42,761 nucleotides of DNA, taken from TA-21 sp035620895 (GTDB lineage: Archaea > Thermoproteota > Nitrososphaeria > Nitrososphaerales > Nitrososphaeraceae). Location: positions 1 to 42,761 of the forward strand of contig DASPFY010000050.1 in the NCBI GenBank assembly GCA_035620895.1, in the 5' to 3' direction. The notes under the pieces are model-generated. The model ran no database searches. It was not told where the DNA came from and saw only the letters and a program-made list of their open reading frames with translations. Shown in pieces: positions 27,053 to 35,542 of the stretch. Both the position numbers and the translations under genes were made by a program. Position 1 is the stretch's first letter. The number at the start of each line of letters is the position of its first letter.

Positions 27053-27907
27053 CTATTTTGAAAGTCCTTTACCATAGAATATCCCCTCTTTTATCCACTT
27101 CATAAATTCTCTATCAGACAAGGAATTTCTCATGTGAATAGAATTTATAGCATCATTTCCAATAACATATCGAAAATTAGGGTCTTTAGAATTCAACGCA
27201 TTGAGAATAGTGTTTGCAACTTGGTAGCTGGTTGATAGGCTATTTTTCATAGCTTTTTCTAAGAAGGAAACTCTCCTTGCCATCGACCTGCGATAAGGAG
27301 AGTCGGTATTCATGCCCCTAAGCTTGAGATTCTGCAAGAAATCAGTCTGGACGACTCCAGGTTCAATTACTATAACACGTATTCCAAATTCCTCCAACTC
27401 GAATGATATTGATTCAGAAAGTCCTTCTAATGCAAATTTGCTTGACACGTATGCAGAGTTAAGCGGAACACCAAATCTTCCTACCATTGAACTAATATTT
27501 ACAATAATTCCATTTCCTTGCTTCCTCATTATTGGAACTATTGACTTTATTAGTCTGATTGTTCCGAAAAAATTCGTTTCAAATTGTTTCTTAACCTCTT
27601 CCATTGTAATCTCTTCAATGGGACCAAACATTCCGTAACCCGCATTGTTTATTAAAATATCGATGCGTCCTGAGTCAGTAAGAATCTTTTTGACAGCTAG
27701 TTTGATAGATTGATTGTCGTTTACGTCAAGTTGTATTATTTTAAGTGGTAGGCATTCTTTATTTACTATCTCCTGAAATCTCTTAGCCTTCGACAAATTC
27801 CTAACTGTCCCGTACGTCATAAAGTCGTTACGGGATAAAACAATGCAAGTGGCAAATCCTATTCCAGAAGAACATCCAGTTACCAAAACAGTTTTTTTAA
27901 GTTTCAT
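27053..27907 (-). CDS. short-chain dehydrogenase/reductase (SDR)
   Basis: 284 aa, classical SDR plus C-terminal extension. TGCSSGIGF (10-18) binds the nucleotide; NNAGYGM (87-93), catalytic Ser139 or Ser140 (NISSMVGR), Tyr153 and Lys157 in AYVSSKFALEGL. GTVRN after beta-2 suggests NADP preference because no acidic residue follows. C-terminal EPGVVQTDF is standard. It reduces or oxidises a carbonyl/alcohol whose identity is unknown. It converges with the PAP2 gene, 12 bp apart. Confidence 0.9.
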   Translation of the reverse strand: MKLKKTVLVTGCSSGIGFATCIVLSRNDFMTYGTVRNLSKAKRFQEIVNKECLPLKIIQLDVNDNQSIKLAVKKILTDSGRIDILINNAGYGMFGPIEEITMEEVKKQFETNFFGTIRLIKSIVPIMRKQGNGIIVNISSMVGRFGVPLNSAYVSSKFALEGLSESISFELEEFGIRVIVIEPGVVQTDFLQNLKLRGMNTDSPYRRSMARRVSFLEKAMKNSLSTSYQVANTILNALNSKDPNFRYVIGNDAINSIHMRNSLSDREFMKWIKEGIFYGKGLSK

Positions 27908-28021
27908 AATTAGAGTTATGAGTCATAATTAAAAAATATTCGGAATAAGTTAGTTCAATTAGCAGAAGAAAAATCATAAAATTTAGTAATTTAATTATAC
28001 CACTAGAGATCAGATCTAGAT

Positions 28022-28699
28022 ATGCAGCTAATACCAAAGCTGGAAATAAAATCTTTATCCAGTATGATTACCTTTCTAAATGAAGAAAAAGTTGGTAGAG
28101 TTGCATCAATTGATGTGCATGGTTATCCTCAAATAATCCCAATGAATTTTGTTTATGTGAAGAATGATTCAATTGATACTCAAACAGGTAATACTAATAT
28201 TGGCGCGATATATATGCACTCTCATCCATTTGGAGAAAAAATTGAAAATATCAAAAGAAATTCAAAGGTTGGCTTTGAGGTTGATTCCTACGTATGTTTC
28301 TTGCCATCATATTATTTTCATCCCACCGATGCATCACAGGCAGATACATTGTATGTTAGCGTCGTTATCAAAGGAAATGCATCTATTGTGCAGGATTCTG
28401 TTGAAAAGGCAATGGCATTAAATGCCTTGATGAAAAAATATCAAAAGGAGGGAGGTTATGAGTCCCTTGCCTCCAATATGGGATCAGTTAGGGAAGTGAC
28501 AGTTCTGAAAATTGTGCCAGATCAAATTCGTGGCAAGTATAAGATAGGACAACATTGGATACCAAGATACAGGCTAAAGATGGCGAGAAATATTGTTCAG
28601 AGGGAAGGCGAAGACAACTCTAAAAGAATACTGAAAATCATGGGTATTGAGATAACGGATAAAGGGGACCTTAAAGTAACTAAGGAACCCATCATGTAA
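28022..28699 (+). CDS. PPOX-like (flavin/F420-binding) split-barrel protein
   Basis: 225 aa. The N-terminal 150 residues show the pyridoxamine-5-phosphate-oxidase-like split barrel: EEKVGRVASIDVHGYPQIIP, NFVYVKND, IYMHSHPFGEKIENIKRN and KVGFEVDSY. Such proteins bind FMN or F420 and usually reduce small molecules or scavenge heme; pyridoxine oxidase activity is not implied. The C-terminal 60 residues (IVPDQIRGKYKIGQHWIPRY) are basic and less conserved. Cytoplasmic. A second PPOX-like gene is at 39911-40453. Confidence 0.78.
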   Translation: MQLIPKLEIKSLSSMITFLNEEKVGRVASIDVHGYPQIIPMNFVYVKNDSIDTQTGNTNIGAIYMHSHPFGEKIENIKRNSKVGFEVDSYVCFLPSYYFHPTDASQADTLYVSVVIKGNASIVQDSVEKAMALNALMKKYQKEGGYESLASNMGSVREVTVLKIVPDQIRGKYKIGQHWIPRYRLKMARNIVQREGEDNSKRILKIMGIEITDKGDLKVTKEPIM

Positions 28700-28965
28700 T
28701 CACGTAATCAAAATATTTTATATTTTGGTATTCAAATTAAATTACTAATATTAGACCATTATTTAAAATTGAAATAAATTTAAGTTTTTTAACAATCTTC
28801 AAATTTTATATATAAGTTAATATTTTTTTCCATTCTTACCAAATATCACTATCTGGGGAAACCTTGTAAAAAGAGCTCATTTTTTTAGATACAATTCTCA
28901 TCTATCTTCATAAAAATATGAAATCGTTTCGAGATTGACGGTAAATATATAACTAAAAAAGACGC

Positions 28966-29508
28966 ATGATTACTTGGATGCATTCAACTGAAAATGAGGA
29001 TCCATTTGTCAAGATAGCTAACCTAATTGGTGGTGAAGAGTATCATAAAGTTGCAAGAGCATTGTTGAATACTGAAGATGCTACTGACGAGGAAATAGCG
29101 GGTGCTACTGGTATGCGGATCAATATAATAAGAAAGGTGTTGTACGATATGTTTGGTAAAGCATTAATCACTGGTATCAGAGTAAAGGACGAAAAAAAAG
29201 GTTGGTTTGTATATAGATGGAGAGCCAAGAGAGATCAGGCAGAAAATTTTATCGAGAATCAGAAAAAAAAGATCTTGGATCGACTACAGAAACGACTGGA
29301 ATATGAAGAATCCTCCGAATTTTACCACTGTGGAAATACAAATTGTCCAAGAATAAAATTTGATTACGCAATGGAACTATTCTTTAAATGTCCAAATTGC
29401 AAAAATTCACTTAACATGGTAAATAACGAAAAGGTTAAGGATGCTCTAAGGTACAAAATAGAGCAGATTTTGTTGGACATTAGTTCAAAAGATGAAATTA
29501 CATCATAA
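28966..29508 (+). CDS. tfe: transcription initiation factor E, alpha subunit
   Basis: 180 aa. Residues 14-90 are the extended winged helix (KIANLIGGEEYHKVARALLN, EEIAGATGMRINIIRKVLYD, DEKKGWFVYRWR), and residues 122-145 form a zinc ribbon with Cys122, Cys127, Cys142 and Cys145. TFE-alpha assists TBP/TFB and stabilises the open complex of the archaeal RNA polymerase. Length and domain order match the archaeal factor. The ATG follows a TATA-like AAATATATA by about 20 nt. Its 3' end overlaps the ribD stop by six bases. Confidence 0.93.
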   Translation: MITWMHSTENEDPFVKIANLIGGEEYHKVARALLNTEDATDEEIAGATGMRINIIRKVLYDMFGKALITGIRVKDEKKGWFVYRWRAKRDQAENFIENQKKKILDRLQKRLEYEESSEFYHCGNTNCPRIKFDYAMELFFKCPNCKNSLNMVNNEKVKDALRYKIEQILLDISSKDEITS

Positions 29509-30153
29509 TTTGTAGTACAGTACAATTTCATTTTTATTTTGTATTACTGTTTTTGATAATTTCATTTTAATACCATTAGTGATATTTGCGATCCCCTCAC
29601 CTTCTACTAATGTTTTTGCATCTCTTCCACCAATAACTACTGGTGATATTGTAACGATTAATTCGTCGGCAAGCCCCAATTTCAGCACAGACCAGTTTAT
29701 TTCTCCCCCTCCCTCAACAAGTATTTTTTTCAAATCTAGCCTTTCTAATACTTGAAATAGGTTTTTGATGTTTACCTTTCCCTTTCCAGAGAATAATACT
29801 TGCGCACCTGCTTTCTCCAACTCTTTAATTTTCTTCGATGAAGCATTGTGTGTTGTGGCAATGATAGTTTGAATTTTTTTTGATGATCTAATGATTCTTG
29901 AATTTAATGGAATTCTTGCTTTTGAATCAATTATAATTCTTGCAGGGTTCTTTGCCCCTGTGGAGAAATACCTCACATTCAACATGGGATTATCTTCCAG
30001 CACCGTAGATATGCCTATCACGATACCATCGACTGATGCTCTTAACTTATGAACGCGTACCAAGTCCGTTTTAGACGAAAATGATGAATCGTTACTTCGA
30101 GAGGATATCTTACCGTCTATTGACATTGCTGCATTCAAGATTACATACAACAA
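29503..30153 (-). CDS. 2,5-diamino-6-ribosylamino-pyrimidinone phosphate reductase (RibD C-terminal type)
   Basis: 216 aa, last gene of the riboflavin operon. The RibD reductase domain is whole: AAMSIDGKISSRSNDSSFSS, GIVIGISTVLEDNPMLNVR, RIIIDSKARIPL and the NADPH/substrate loop LVEGGGEINWSVLKLGLADE. Archaeal enzymes of this family (ArfC/Rib7) reduce the ribosylamino-pyrimidine to the ribitylamino form with NAD(P)H. There is no deaminase domain, as usual in archaea. TTG start at 30153, overlapping the amidohydrolase stop by 13 nt. Confidence 0.9.
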   Translation of the reverse strand: MLYVILNAAMSIDGKISSRSNDSSFSSKTDLVRVHKLRASVDGIVIGISTVLEDNPMLNVRYFSTGAKNPARIIIDSKARIPLNSRIIRSSKKIQTIIATTHNASSKKIKELEKAGAQVLFSGKGKVNIKNLFQVLERLDLKKILVEGGGEINWSVLKLGLADELIVTISPVVIGGRDAKTLVEGEGIANITNGIKMKLSKTVIQNKNEIVLYYKL

Positions 30154-31382
30154 AATTCATCTCCATCTACAAATTTACCATTTATCATAACATTGAGGAT
30201 CGAGTTTGCATTTGCTCTATGAACTATCGAAACATGAGGATCATGCATCGGTGAAATATCCAAATTGGTCTTGTCGATAAATATCATATCTGCAGACATA
30301 CCAGCCATTAAAGATCCAGAATTGATGCCAAGAATTTTACCCCCATTGACAGTAGCCATTTTTAAGATCTCCCTTGCAGAAACCGGACCACCTTTCAATG
30401 TTCTGCTTAGTTTCCATACATAATCTAATTCTCGAAACATGTCTGGAGAATTAATCATTATGTTGTCCGTACCAATAGCAACACAACATCCAAAGCTTAA
30501 CATCTTGGCAATTTTTGGTATTCCTACTCCCAATGTACCGTTTGCTCTTGGGCAAACGACAATTCCGATTTTTTTACGCGCGACAAGTTTGATATCGACA
30601 TCAGATGCATTCGTTAAATGAACGATAAAGTTTGGTAAGAGGTTATCAACTATTCTTTGTACTTCGCTTTTCCCTGTTGCAGTAATTGATTTTTTTTCTG
30701 TTTGGAGTGATTCTGAAGCATGAATCCCTAACAGGAATTTTTTCTTTAAGGATTCTTTCTGAATGATTCTTCTATATTCCTTTAATGAATTGTCAGTATT
30801 TTCATTTGCTCCGCTGATACCTAATCCGTCAGCGATATTTAGGATGTTATATATCAATTCTATTACATCTGGTGGAAATTTTGGATTCTGATAAAAATCT
30901 TGAGATACATCGTAATAATATTCTGGTCTACCTAATCTGATGCATTTTATTGATAGTCCTGACGTTGCTTCTGTAATTTGTTCTATCCCTTGTAATCCTC
31001 CTTCTCTGAAATCTGCAAATGCGACTATGCCCTTTCTCATCATAGATATTACAGAGCTTCTCATAAAATTAATTAGATGTTTTCTCACACTCTTTTGCAA
31101 GATTTTATTTTTGATACCGTGAATTGGATGAATTCTGGAGTTAAAAGTTGAATCAACACCAATATCCTTACCAATAGAATCTCCAATATGAGTATGGGCA
31201 TTTACAAATCCAGGAATTACAAGTATGCCTTGTCCCTCGTAAGTATTCTCACTAGAACTGCCCTTATAATCTCCGCTCCCAACATTTTCTATTCTCCCAT
31301 TTTTGATAATTATGTATCCTTTTTCTATATATTCTAGATTTTCTCCAAAAAATAAACTAATGTTATTAATAGTTAGTTCCAT
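30141..31382 (-). CDS. amidohydrolase-superfamily protein embedded in the riboflavin operon
   Basis: 413 aa with a composite domain typical of ATZ/TRZ-type amidohydrolases: metal ligands His63 and His65 in FVNAHTHIGD, a later GIHASES histidine, IVHLTNASD and the Asp in CVAIGTDNIM. It therefore hydrolyses or deaminates an amide-like or ring-nitrogen substrate, probably with one Zn/Fe. It overlaps the GTP cyclohydrolase III gene by 10 nt and ribD by 13 nt, so it is under the same control. In archaea the GTP cyclohydrolase III product must be deformylated (ArfB, a creatininase-like enzyme in methanogens). This gene could provide an alternative for that step or a purine-salvage side reaction; this is inference. 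Confidence 0.85.
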   Translation of the reverse strand: MELTINNISLFFGENLEYIEKGYIIIKNGRIENVGSGDYKGSSSENTYEGQGILVIPGFVNAHTHIGDSIGKDIGVDSTFNSRIHPIHGIKNKILQKSVRKHLINFMRSSVISMMRKGIVAFADFREGGLQGIEQITEATSGLSIKCIRLGRPEYYYDVSQDFYQNPKFPPDVIELIYNILNIADGLGISGANENTDNSLKEYRRIIQKESLKKKFLLGIHASESLQTEKKSITATGKSEVQRIVDNLLPNFIVHLTNASDVDIKLVARKKIGIVVCPRANGTLGVGIPKIAKMLSFGCCVAIGTDNIMINSPDMFRELDYVWKLSRTLKGGPVSAREILKMATVNGGKILGINSGSLMAGMSADMIFIDKTNLDISPMHDPHVSIVHRANANSILNVMINGKFVDGDEFCCM

Positions 31383-32161
31383 TGTATTTCATATATTGGT
31401 GTAATAATGCCTTGACCCCTTAGGTTTCGAATTGTATCTAAGGCTTCTGTAGCAGCTTGTACTGCCTTCCTAGCAGTACAGGCAATACCTATGCCACAAT
31501 TTAACTTAATATTCTCACTTTCGTAGATTTTGCCAATTATTTCTAAAACCTTCTCTTTTGGTACTGTATTAGAGATAACCATAAAGTTGTCCCCCCCAAT
31601 AAAAAAAGTCATGGATTTTTGTTCGCTAAATAGTTCAATAAGACTAGAAAACATTTTCATTATTCTTGTGGTAATCTCATATGGGGATAGTACGTTACTT
31701 ACTTTAGTAGAATTATCGATATCAAGGTGTAAAATCTGAGTGAACATATCTGTAGGCGGTTTGTCTGGATTTTTATATAGTAATTTAACTTGATGATCTG
31801 CATATACTAATTTACTCTTATCAAGTAAATTGTTGTTTTTACGCGAATGATACGCTGCGATATTTGCATCAATGGGAGTTGCGCCTGTTCCTATAGACAT
31901 CGAAATATTCAAGTCCTTGTACATGTCGGTAATTTCTCGTTCAATAGAGAGGTGATCTTCCAAGGATAATCCGTTACTAATCGCAATTAGCTCATCGAAT
32001 CTATTAAAATAGACAATAGCATCCTTCTTAGAGAACAGTTTTTGCAAGTCGCTATATAAATTTGCTTGGAATATCTGTAATTGTGCCTCTCTATCACTGC
32101 CCAACTTTAGTGTCCATGGACCATAACCTTCTATCTTTATAATGGTAATTTGAATTGTCAT
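31373..32161 (-). CDS. gch3: GTP cyclohydrolase III
   Basis: 262 aa, close to the length of the methanogen enzyme. The N-terminus IIKIEGYGPWTLKLGSDREAQ is characteristic of archaeal GTP cyclohydrolase III (ArfA); two GGDEF/cyclase-like halves follow, with YFNRFDELIAISNG, ISMSIGTGATPIDAN and FFIGGDNFMVISN, GIGIACTARKAVQAATEALD. It opens the imidazole ring of GTP to the formylamino-pyrimidine, the first committed step of archaeal riboflavin/F420 synthesis. ATG 32161 shares ATGA with the ribH stop, giving tight coupling. Confidence 0.9.
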   Translation of the reverse strand: MTIQITIIKIEGYGPWTLKLGSDREAQLQIFQANLYSDLQKLFSKKDAIVYFNRFDELIAISNGLSLEDHLSIEREITDMYKDLNISMSIGTGATPIDANIAAYHSRKNNNLLDKSKLVYADHQVKLLYKNPDKPPTDMFTQILHLDIDNSTKVSNVLSPYEITTRIMKMFSSLIELFSEQKSMTFFIGGDNFMVISNTVPKEKVLEIIGKIYESENIKLNCGIGIACTARKAVQAATEALDTIRNLRGQGIITPIYEIQWN

Positions 32162-32607
32162 TTTTGACTATTTATTTCCTTATTACCTTCAAATTCATTT
32201 AGTGTTGTTACCATTTTATATGCTGCTTCTACTGCCCTCTTAGGTACAGAGATGACTCTACTCTTTGCCTGCTTTACTGTCATCTCCGGGCCCGTAATTC
32301 CAAGTGTGATAGGTTTTTGATATTTTAAAGAGAGATCGGCTAGTAATCTTGCAGTATTATTGGCTATAACTACGTCATGTGCTGTTTCTCCCTTTATTAC
32401 TGCTCCTAGTGTGACTATAGCATCTATTTCTTCAGTTTTAAGAAGTTGTTCAACCATTAAAGGCATATCAAATGTACCTGGTACATGGCAAATCTTTTGC
32501 ACATGCATGTTTAAGTTTTTTGCATGATGTTTGGCTGTAAAAAGCATTTTATCAGTAATCTCTTGATTAAATTCAGCTACAACTATAGCTAGTCTTATTC
32601 TTTTCAA
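32158..32607 (-). CDS. ribH: 6,7-dimethyl-8-ribityllumazine synthase
   Basis: 149 aa, normal size. The family order is present: VVAEFNQEIT, the VPGTFDMPL loop (usual VPGafElP), ALGAVIKGETAHDVV with the conserved histidine (His77 region), LGITGPEMTVKQA near the C-terminus. It condenses the ribitylamino-uracil with 3,4-dihydroxybutanone phosphate. The product usually assembles as pentamers or 60-meric capsids. TTG start, 16 nt after ribB. Confidence 0.92.
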   Translation of the reverse strand: MKRIRLAIVVAEFNQEITDKMLFTAKHHAKNLNMHVQKICHVPGTFDMPLMVEQLLKTEEIDAIVTLGAVIKGETAHDVVIANNTARLLADLSLKYQKPITLGITGPEMTVKQAKSRVISVPKRAVEAAYKMVTTLNEFEGNKEINSQK

Positions 32608-32623
32608 ATTATTTTCAACTCAC

Positions 32624-33304
32624 CTATGTTTTCTTAATTTGAGATGACTCTACTAATGGAACTTTAAATCTCGTGGAATATCCTATAGCTTTGTCTACCG
32701 ATAAGGCGCCACCTGTCTCACAATCGAGCATTTCACAAATTACTACTGCTGGTATTAAATTTGCAAGTTTCATTAATTGAACAGATAGTTCGGTATGACC
32801 AGATCTGTCCCTCAATAATTCCCTCGAAGCAATTAATATGTGTACATGACCAGGAGAACGAAATTGCTTAGAAAATTCGTTTTTACCATCATTATCAATA
32901 TCAGAACATATTTCTGACATTTTGGTAATTGTTAGTGCCCTGTCTCTATCAGTTATACCTGTAAAAGTATCGATATGGTTTATGGTAATTGAAAAGGAAG
33001 GCCGATCCCCATATGGAGCTATTGAACCAATGATTTTAGATAACGAAGGATTGTTTTTGGAAGCAAAATGTAATAAATCATGCATAAATATCAAATTCAA
33101 TTCTGAAGCAATTTCATAGGGTATAGCCAGGCAGATAAGACCACCAGCGTCATTCCTCATAGTCGCTATATCGCGAGGACCAATATGCTGAGCGGCCTTT
33201 ACCAGATCAACCTCGTTTTCTCTAGATTCGCCATCATGAATCAAAACAAATTTTCCATCTCTTAAGGCGTTGACAGCGTCTTTAACCAGTGACACGAAGT
33301 TCAA
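32624..33304 (-). CDS. ribB: 3,4-dihydroxy-2-butanone 4-phosphate synthase
   Basis: 226 aa. Active-site loop DGESRENEVDLV (residues about 24-35), then GGLICLAIPYEIA, the FTGITDRDRALTI signature (usual TGvsaaDRa.Ti) and the second half FRSPGHVHILIASRELLRDRSGHTE. It converts ribulose 5-phosphate to the four-carbon precursor with loss of formate. No fused RibA domain, as expected since GTP opening is done by Gch3. TTG start (33304); 44 nt after ribE. Confidence 0.92.
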   Translation of the reverse strand: MNFVSLVKDAVNALRDGKFVLIHDGESRENEVDLVKAAQHIGPRDIATMRNDAGGLICLAIPYEIASELNLIFMHDLLHFASKNNPSLSKIIGSIAPYGDRPSFSITINHIDTFTGITDRDRALTITKMSEICSDIDNDGKNEFSKQFRSPGHVHILIASRELLRDRSGHTELSVQLMKLANLIPAVVICEMLDCETGGALSVDKAIGYSTRFKVPLVESSQIKKT

Positions 33305-33348
33305 AACTCTAATTACGATTATAAAGTTTACTGATTTTCTGGTAATTA

Positions 33349-33954
33349 CTAATATCGTGGTAATAATTTTGCAACATATTTGCTTAAAATGTCAACCTCA
33401 ATATTAACCTTATCTCCCTTCCGTTTATTTTTAAACGTAGTAACGGCTAATGTATGTGGAACCAAAGCTATCGAAAATGCTGTCTTCGAGACATCAACGA
33501 TAGTAAAGCTAATACCATCCAGCGCAATGGATCCTTTTGGCACCAAGGAATTAGCAATCTCTTTATTCACCCTTATCCATATTTTGGTCTCAGAAGGAAT
33601 TTTCGTTATATCCTCAATTTTTCCTACACCGTCAATATGACCCAAAACAATATGGCCTTCTATTCTATCATTTATTCTTAAACTTCTCTCTAGGTTAACC
33701 CGATCCCCCACTTTCAACAACCCTAATGAAGTTCGTCTCGTTGTTTCTTTTACTACTTCAAAGTACGCTATAGTCTTCAAAATCCTTGTAGCTGTAAGAC
33801 ATGTTCCATTGACATTTACACTATCACCTACTTTTAGCCCTTTACTTAGTTTTCCCAGGTCAATCTCAACCCTCTTATCAGCAGTTCTGTTTGCGTTGTC
33901 TATCTTGGCCATTGATTTGACAATTCCAGTACCTTCTATGATACCAGTGAACAT
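33349..33954 (-). CDS. ribE: riboflavin synthase, bacterial-type alpha chain
   Basis: 201 aa with two lumazine-binding halves: MFTGIIEGTGIV at the N-terminus (the usual MFTGIvE start), VGDSVNVNGTCLTAT, then VNLERSLRINDRIEGHIVLGHIDGVGKI and LVPKGSIALDGISFTIVD. The enzyme dismutates two lumazines to riboflavin and the pyrimidine. Many archaea instead use a small RibH-related riboflavin synthase; this one is the eubacterial fold, so its presence in this archaeal operon points to acquisition or ancestral exchange. First gene of the operon; promoter at 33960-34000. Confidence 0.92.
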   Translation of the reverse strand: MFTGIIEGTGIVKSMAKIDNANRTADKRVEIDLGKLSKGLKVGDSVNVNGTCLTATRILKTIAYFEVVKETTRRTSLGLLKVGDRVNLERSLRINDRIEGHIVLGHIDGVGKIEDITKIPSETKIWIRVNKEIANSLVPKGSIALDGISFTIVDVSKTAFSIALVPHTLAVTTFKNKRKGDKVNIEVDILSKYVAKLLPRY

Positions 33955-33971
33955 AAAGTATTGATCTACAA

Positions 33972-33983
33972 TTCCGATCGTAA
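33972..33983 (-). promoter_or_regulatory. near-palindrome between the riboflavin operon TATA and ribE start
   Basis: TTCCGATCGTAA, a 12-bp dyad with one mismatched pair and a perfect CGATCG core, lies 18-29 nt upstream of the ribE ATG, next to an AT-rich TATA-like stretch at about 33984-33994. It fits an operator for a riboflavin-responsive repressor, which is inferred from position only. Confidence 0.35.
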
Positions 33984-34134
33984 TAAAAATATTTCATCTC
34001 TATTCTTGGCTAATTCACAGTTGGTTTTGGATTTTAAACGATGATTCTATCAAAAGAATTCATGCTTTACGAAATAGTATAATTATTTACAAATCAAAGC
34101 TATACTATAATAACTTGAATTAGTAATAATTAAC

Positions 34135-35247
34135 ATGGAATTTGTAGAGACCATAAATGAAAGTGAATTAATCAATGGAACCAGTAAAGTAATTTCTGTT
34201 AAAGGTAAAGATATCGCATTATTTAGAATCGATAATAAGATTACTGCAATGGGCAACAGTTGTCTGCATAAAGGCGGTCCATTGACAAAAGGAAAAATAC
34301 AGAAAAAATATGATGGCTATTATGTTACTTGTCCTTGGCATGGATGGGAATACAATATTTCGAACGGAAAGGCACCGCCCGGTTATGATGAGCAACAATC
34401 TATCTATGATGTACAAATAAAAAATGGGAAAATCTTTGTTTCAAATCAACCAATCACATACTCCTTTAATAAAAAATATGATGGCTCTTTGAAAGACTTG
34501 ATAAAGCTTGAATACAAAACCACACCGGATTCCTTGAATATTCTGGGAATATCTACAACCAATATGAATGGAAATTTAGAAAGAGATTCAACTTCAGAAA
34601 TGTCATTAAATAAGGCACTAACATATGCGAAGCAAAAATATAATGCATCTACAGTTTTGCTAAAACTGAGAGATCTTGAATTCCGAAATTGTGAAGGATA
34701 CTACAGCATTAATGAACAAGCATGTACATGGCCCTGTTCAATTTCAGAGATGGATGAAAATGATGGTATGAATGAAGTTTACAGAAAGATGATACTTTGG
34801 TCCGATATAGTTATTATTTCCACTCCAATTAGATGGGGAAATGCATCTTCATTATATTACAAAATGATTGAACGTTTAAATTGCGTTCAAAACCAAACAA
34901 CATTACACGATCGTGTACTTGTCAAAAATAAGGTAGCGTCCTTTATTATTACTGGAGGACAGGACAATATACAACATGTCGCAGGAAACATGATGGTTTT
35001 TTTTACGGAGCTGGGATTTTCTTTGCCACCTTTCACATTTATGGGATGGAGTAGAGGTTGGAACGCAGAAGATATGGAAAATAATGTAATCCAATTTTCG
35101 AAGTCACGATATGTCAATAGATCTGTCAAGGATCTTGTGGACAATGGTATAAAATTACTTCACCAAGTCAAGGGTGATCCATGCAAGACAGTGTCTTCTC
35201 CACAACCAAAAATCATGGAGGCACCATCAAAATTAAAAATTGATTGA
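34135..35247 (+). CDS. Rieske ferredoxin fused to a flavodoxin-fold oxidoreductase
   Basis: 370 aa. Residues 1-105 are a Rieske [2Fe-2S] domain with Cys43-x-His45 (CLHKGGPLTKG) and Cys66-x2-His69 (CPWHGWEYN). Residues 132-330 are an NADPH-dependent FMN-reductase/flavodoxin-like domain: LNILGISTTNMNGN (phosphate loop), LRDLEFRNCEG, SDIVIISTPIRWGNASSLYY and SFIITGGQDNIQHVAGNMM. The fusion joins a 2Fe-2S carrier with an FMN/NAD(P)H redox module in one soluble chain, so it probably passes electrons from NAD(P)H through flavin to an acceptor via Rieske. It is single, between the riboflavin operon and the CitE operon. Partner not evident. Confidence 0.85.
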   Translation: MEFVETINESELINGTSKVISVKGKDIALFRIDNKITAMGNSCLHKGGPLTKGKIQKKYDGYYVTCPWHGWEYNISNGKAPPGYDEQQSIYDVQIKNGKIFVSNQPITYSFNKKYDGSLKDLIKLEYKTTPDSLNILGISTTNMNGNLERDSTSEMSLNKALTYAKQKYNASTVLLKLRDLEFRNCEGYYSINEQACTWPCSISEMDENDGMNEVYRKMILWSDIVIISTPIRWGNASSLYYKMIERLNCVQNQTTLHDRVLVKNKVASFIITGGQDNIQHVAGNMMVFFTELGFSLPPFTFMGWSRGWNAEDMENNVIQFSKSRYVNRSVKDLVDNGIKLLHQVKGDPCKTVSSPQPKIMEAPSKLKID

Positions 35248-35542
35248 ATCTGACTATTTAGTAAGTATAACACTGAAATTAAAAATACAGAAAGATACTT
35301 TTTGTATGGGTTTCTCTATTGTTCTGAATGAGAAGATTTGTTCTTTATCTGATCAATGTTATTGGTATATTGAATGTTGTTATTTCATATATTTTATGAT
35401 GTCTTTTCATTATTTTTTTAAGTGTATTTGTGAGTTACACCTAAGATTCTAACCATTGGCAAATATGGGAAAAAGACAAATACTCGGATGGTTTATTATA
35501 AAGGATTCGTTAAATAGGAACACTATTCATTTGCGTAAATGT

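Noticed and set aside
35240..35452. 70-codon ORF after the Rieske fusion
   Set aside because: Cys/Phe/Tyr-rich translation of AT-rich DNA with no ribosome site or homology pattern.
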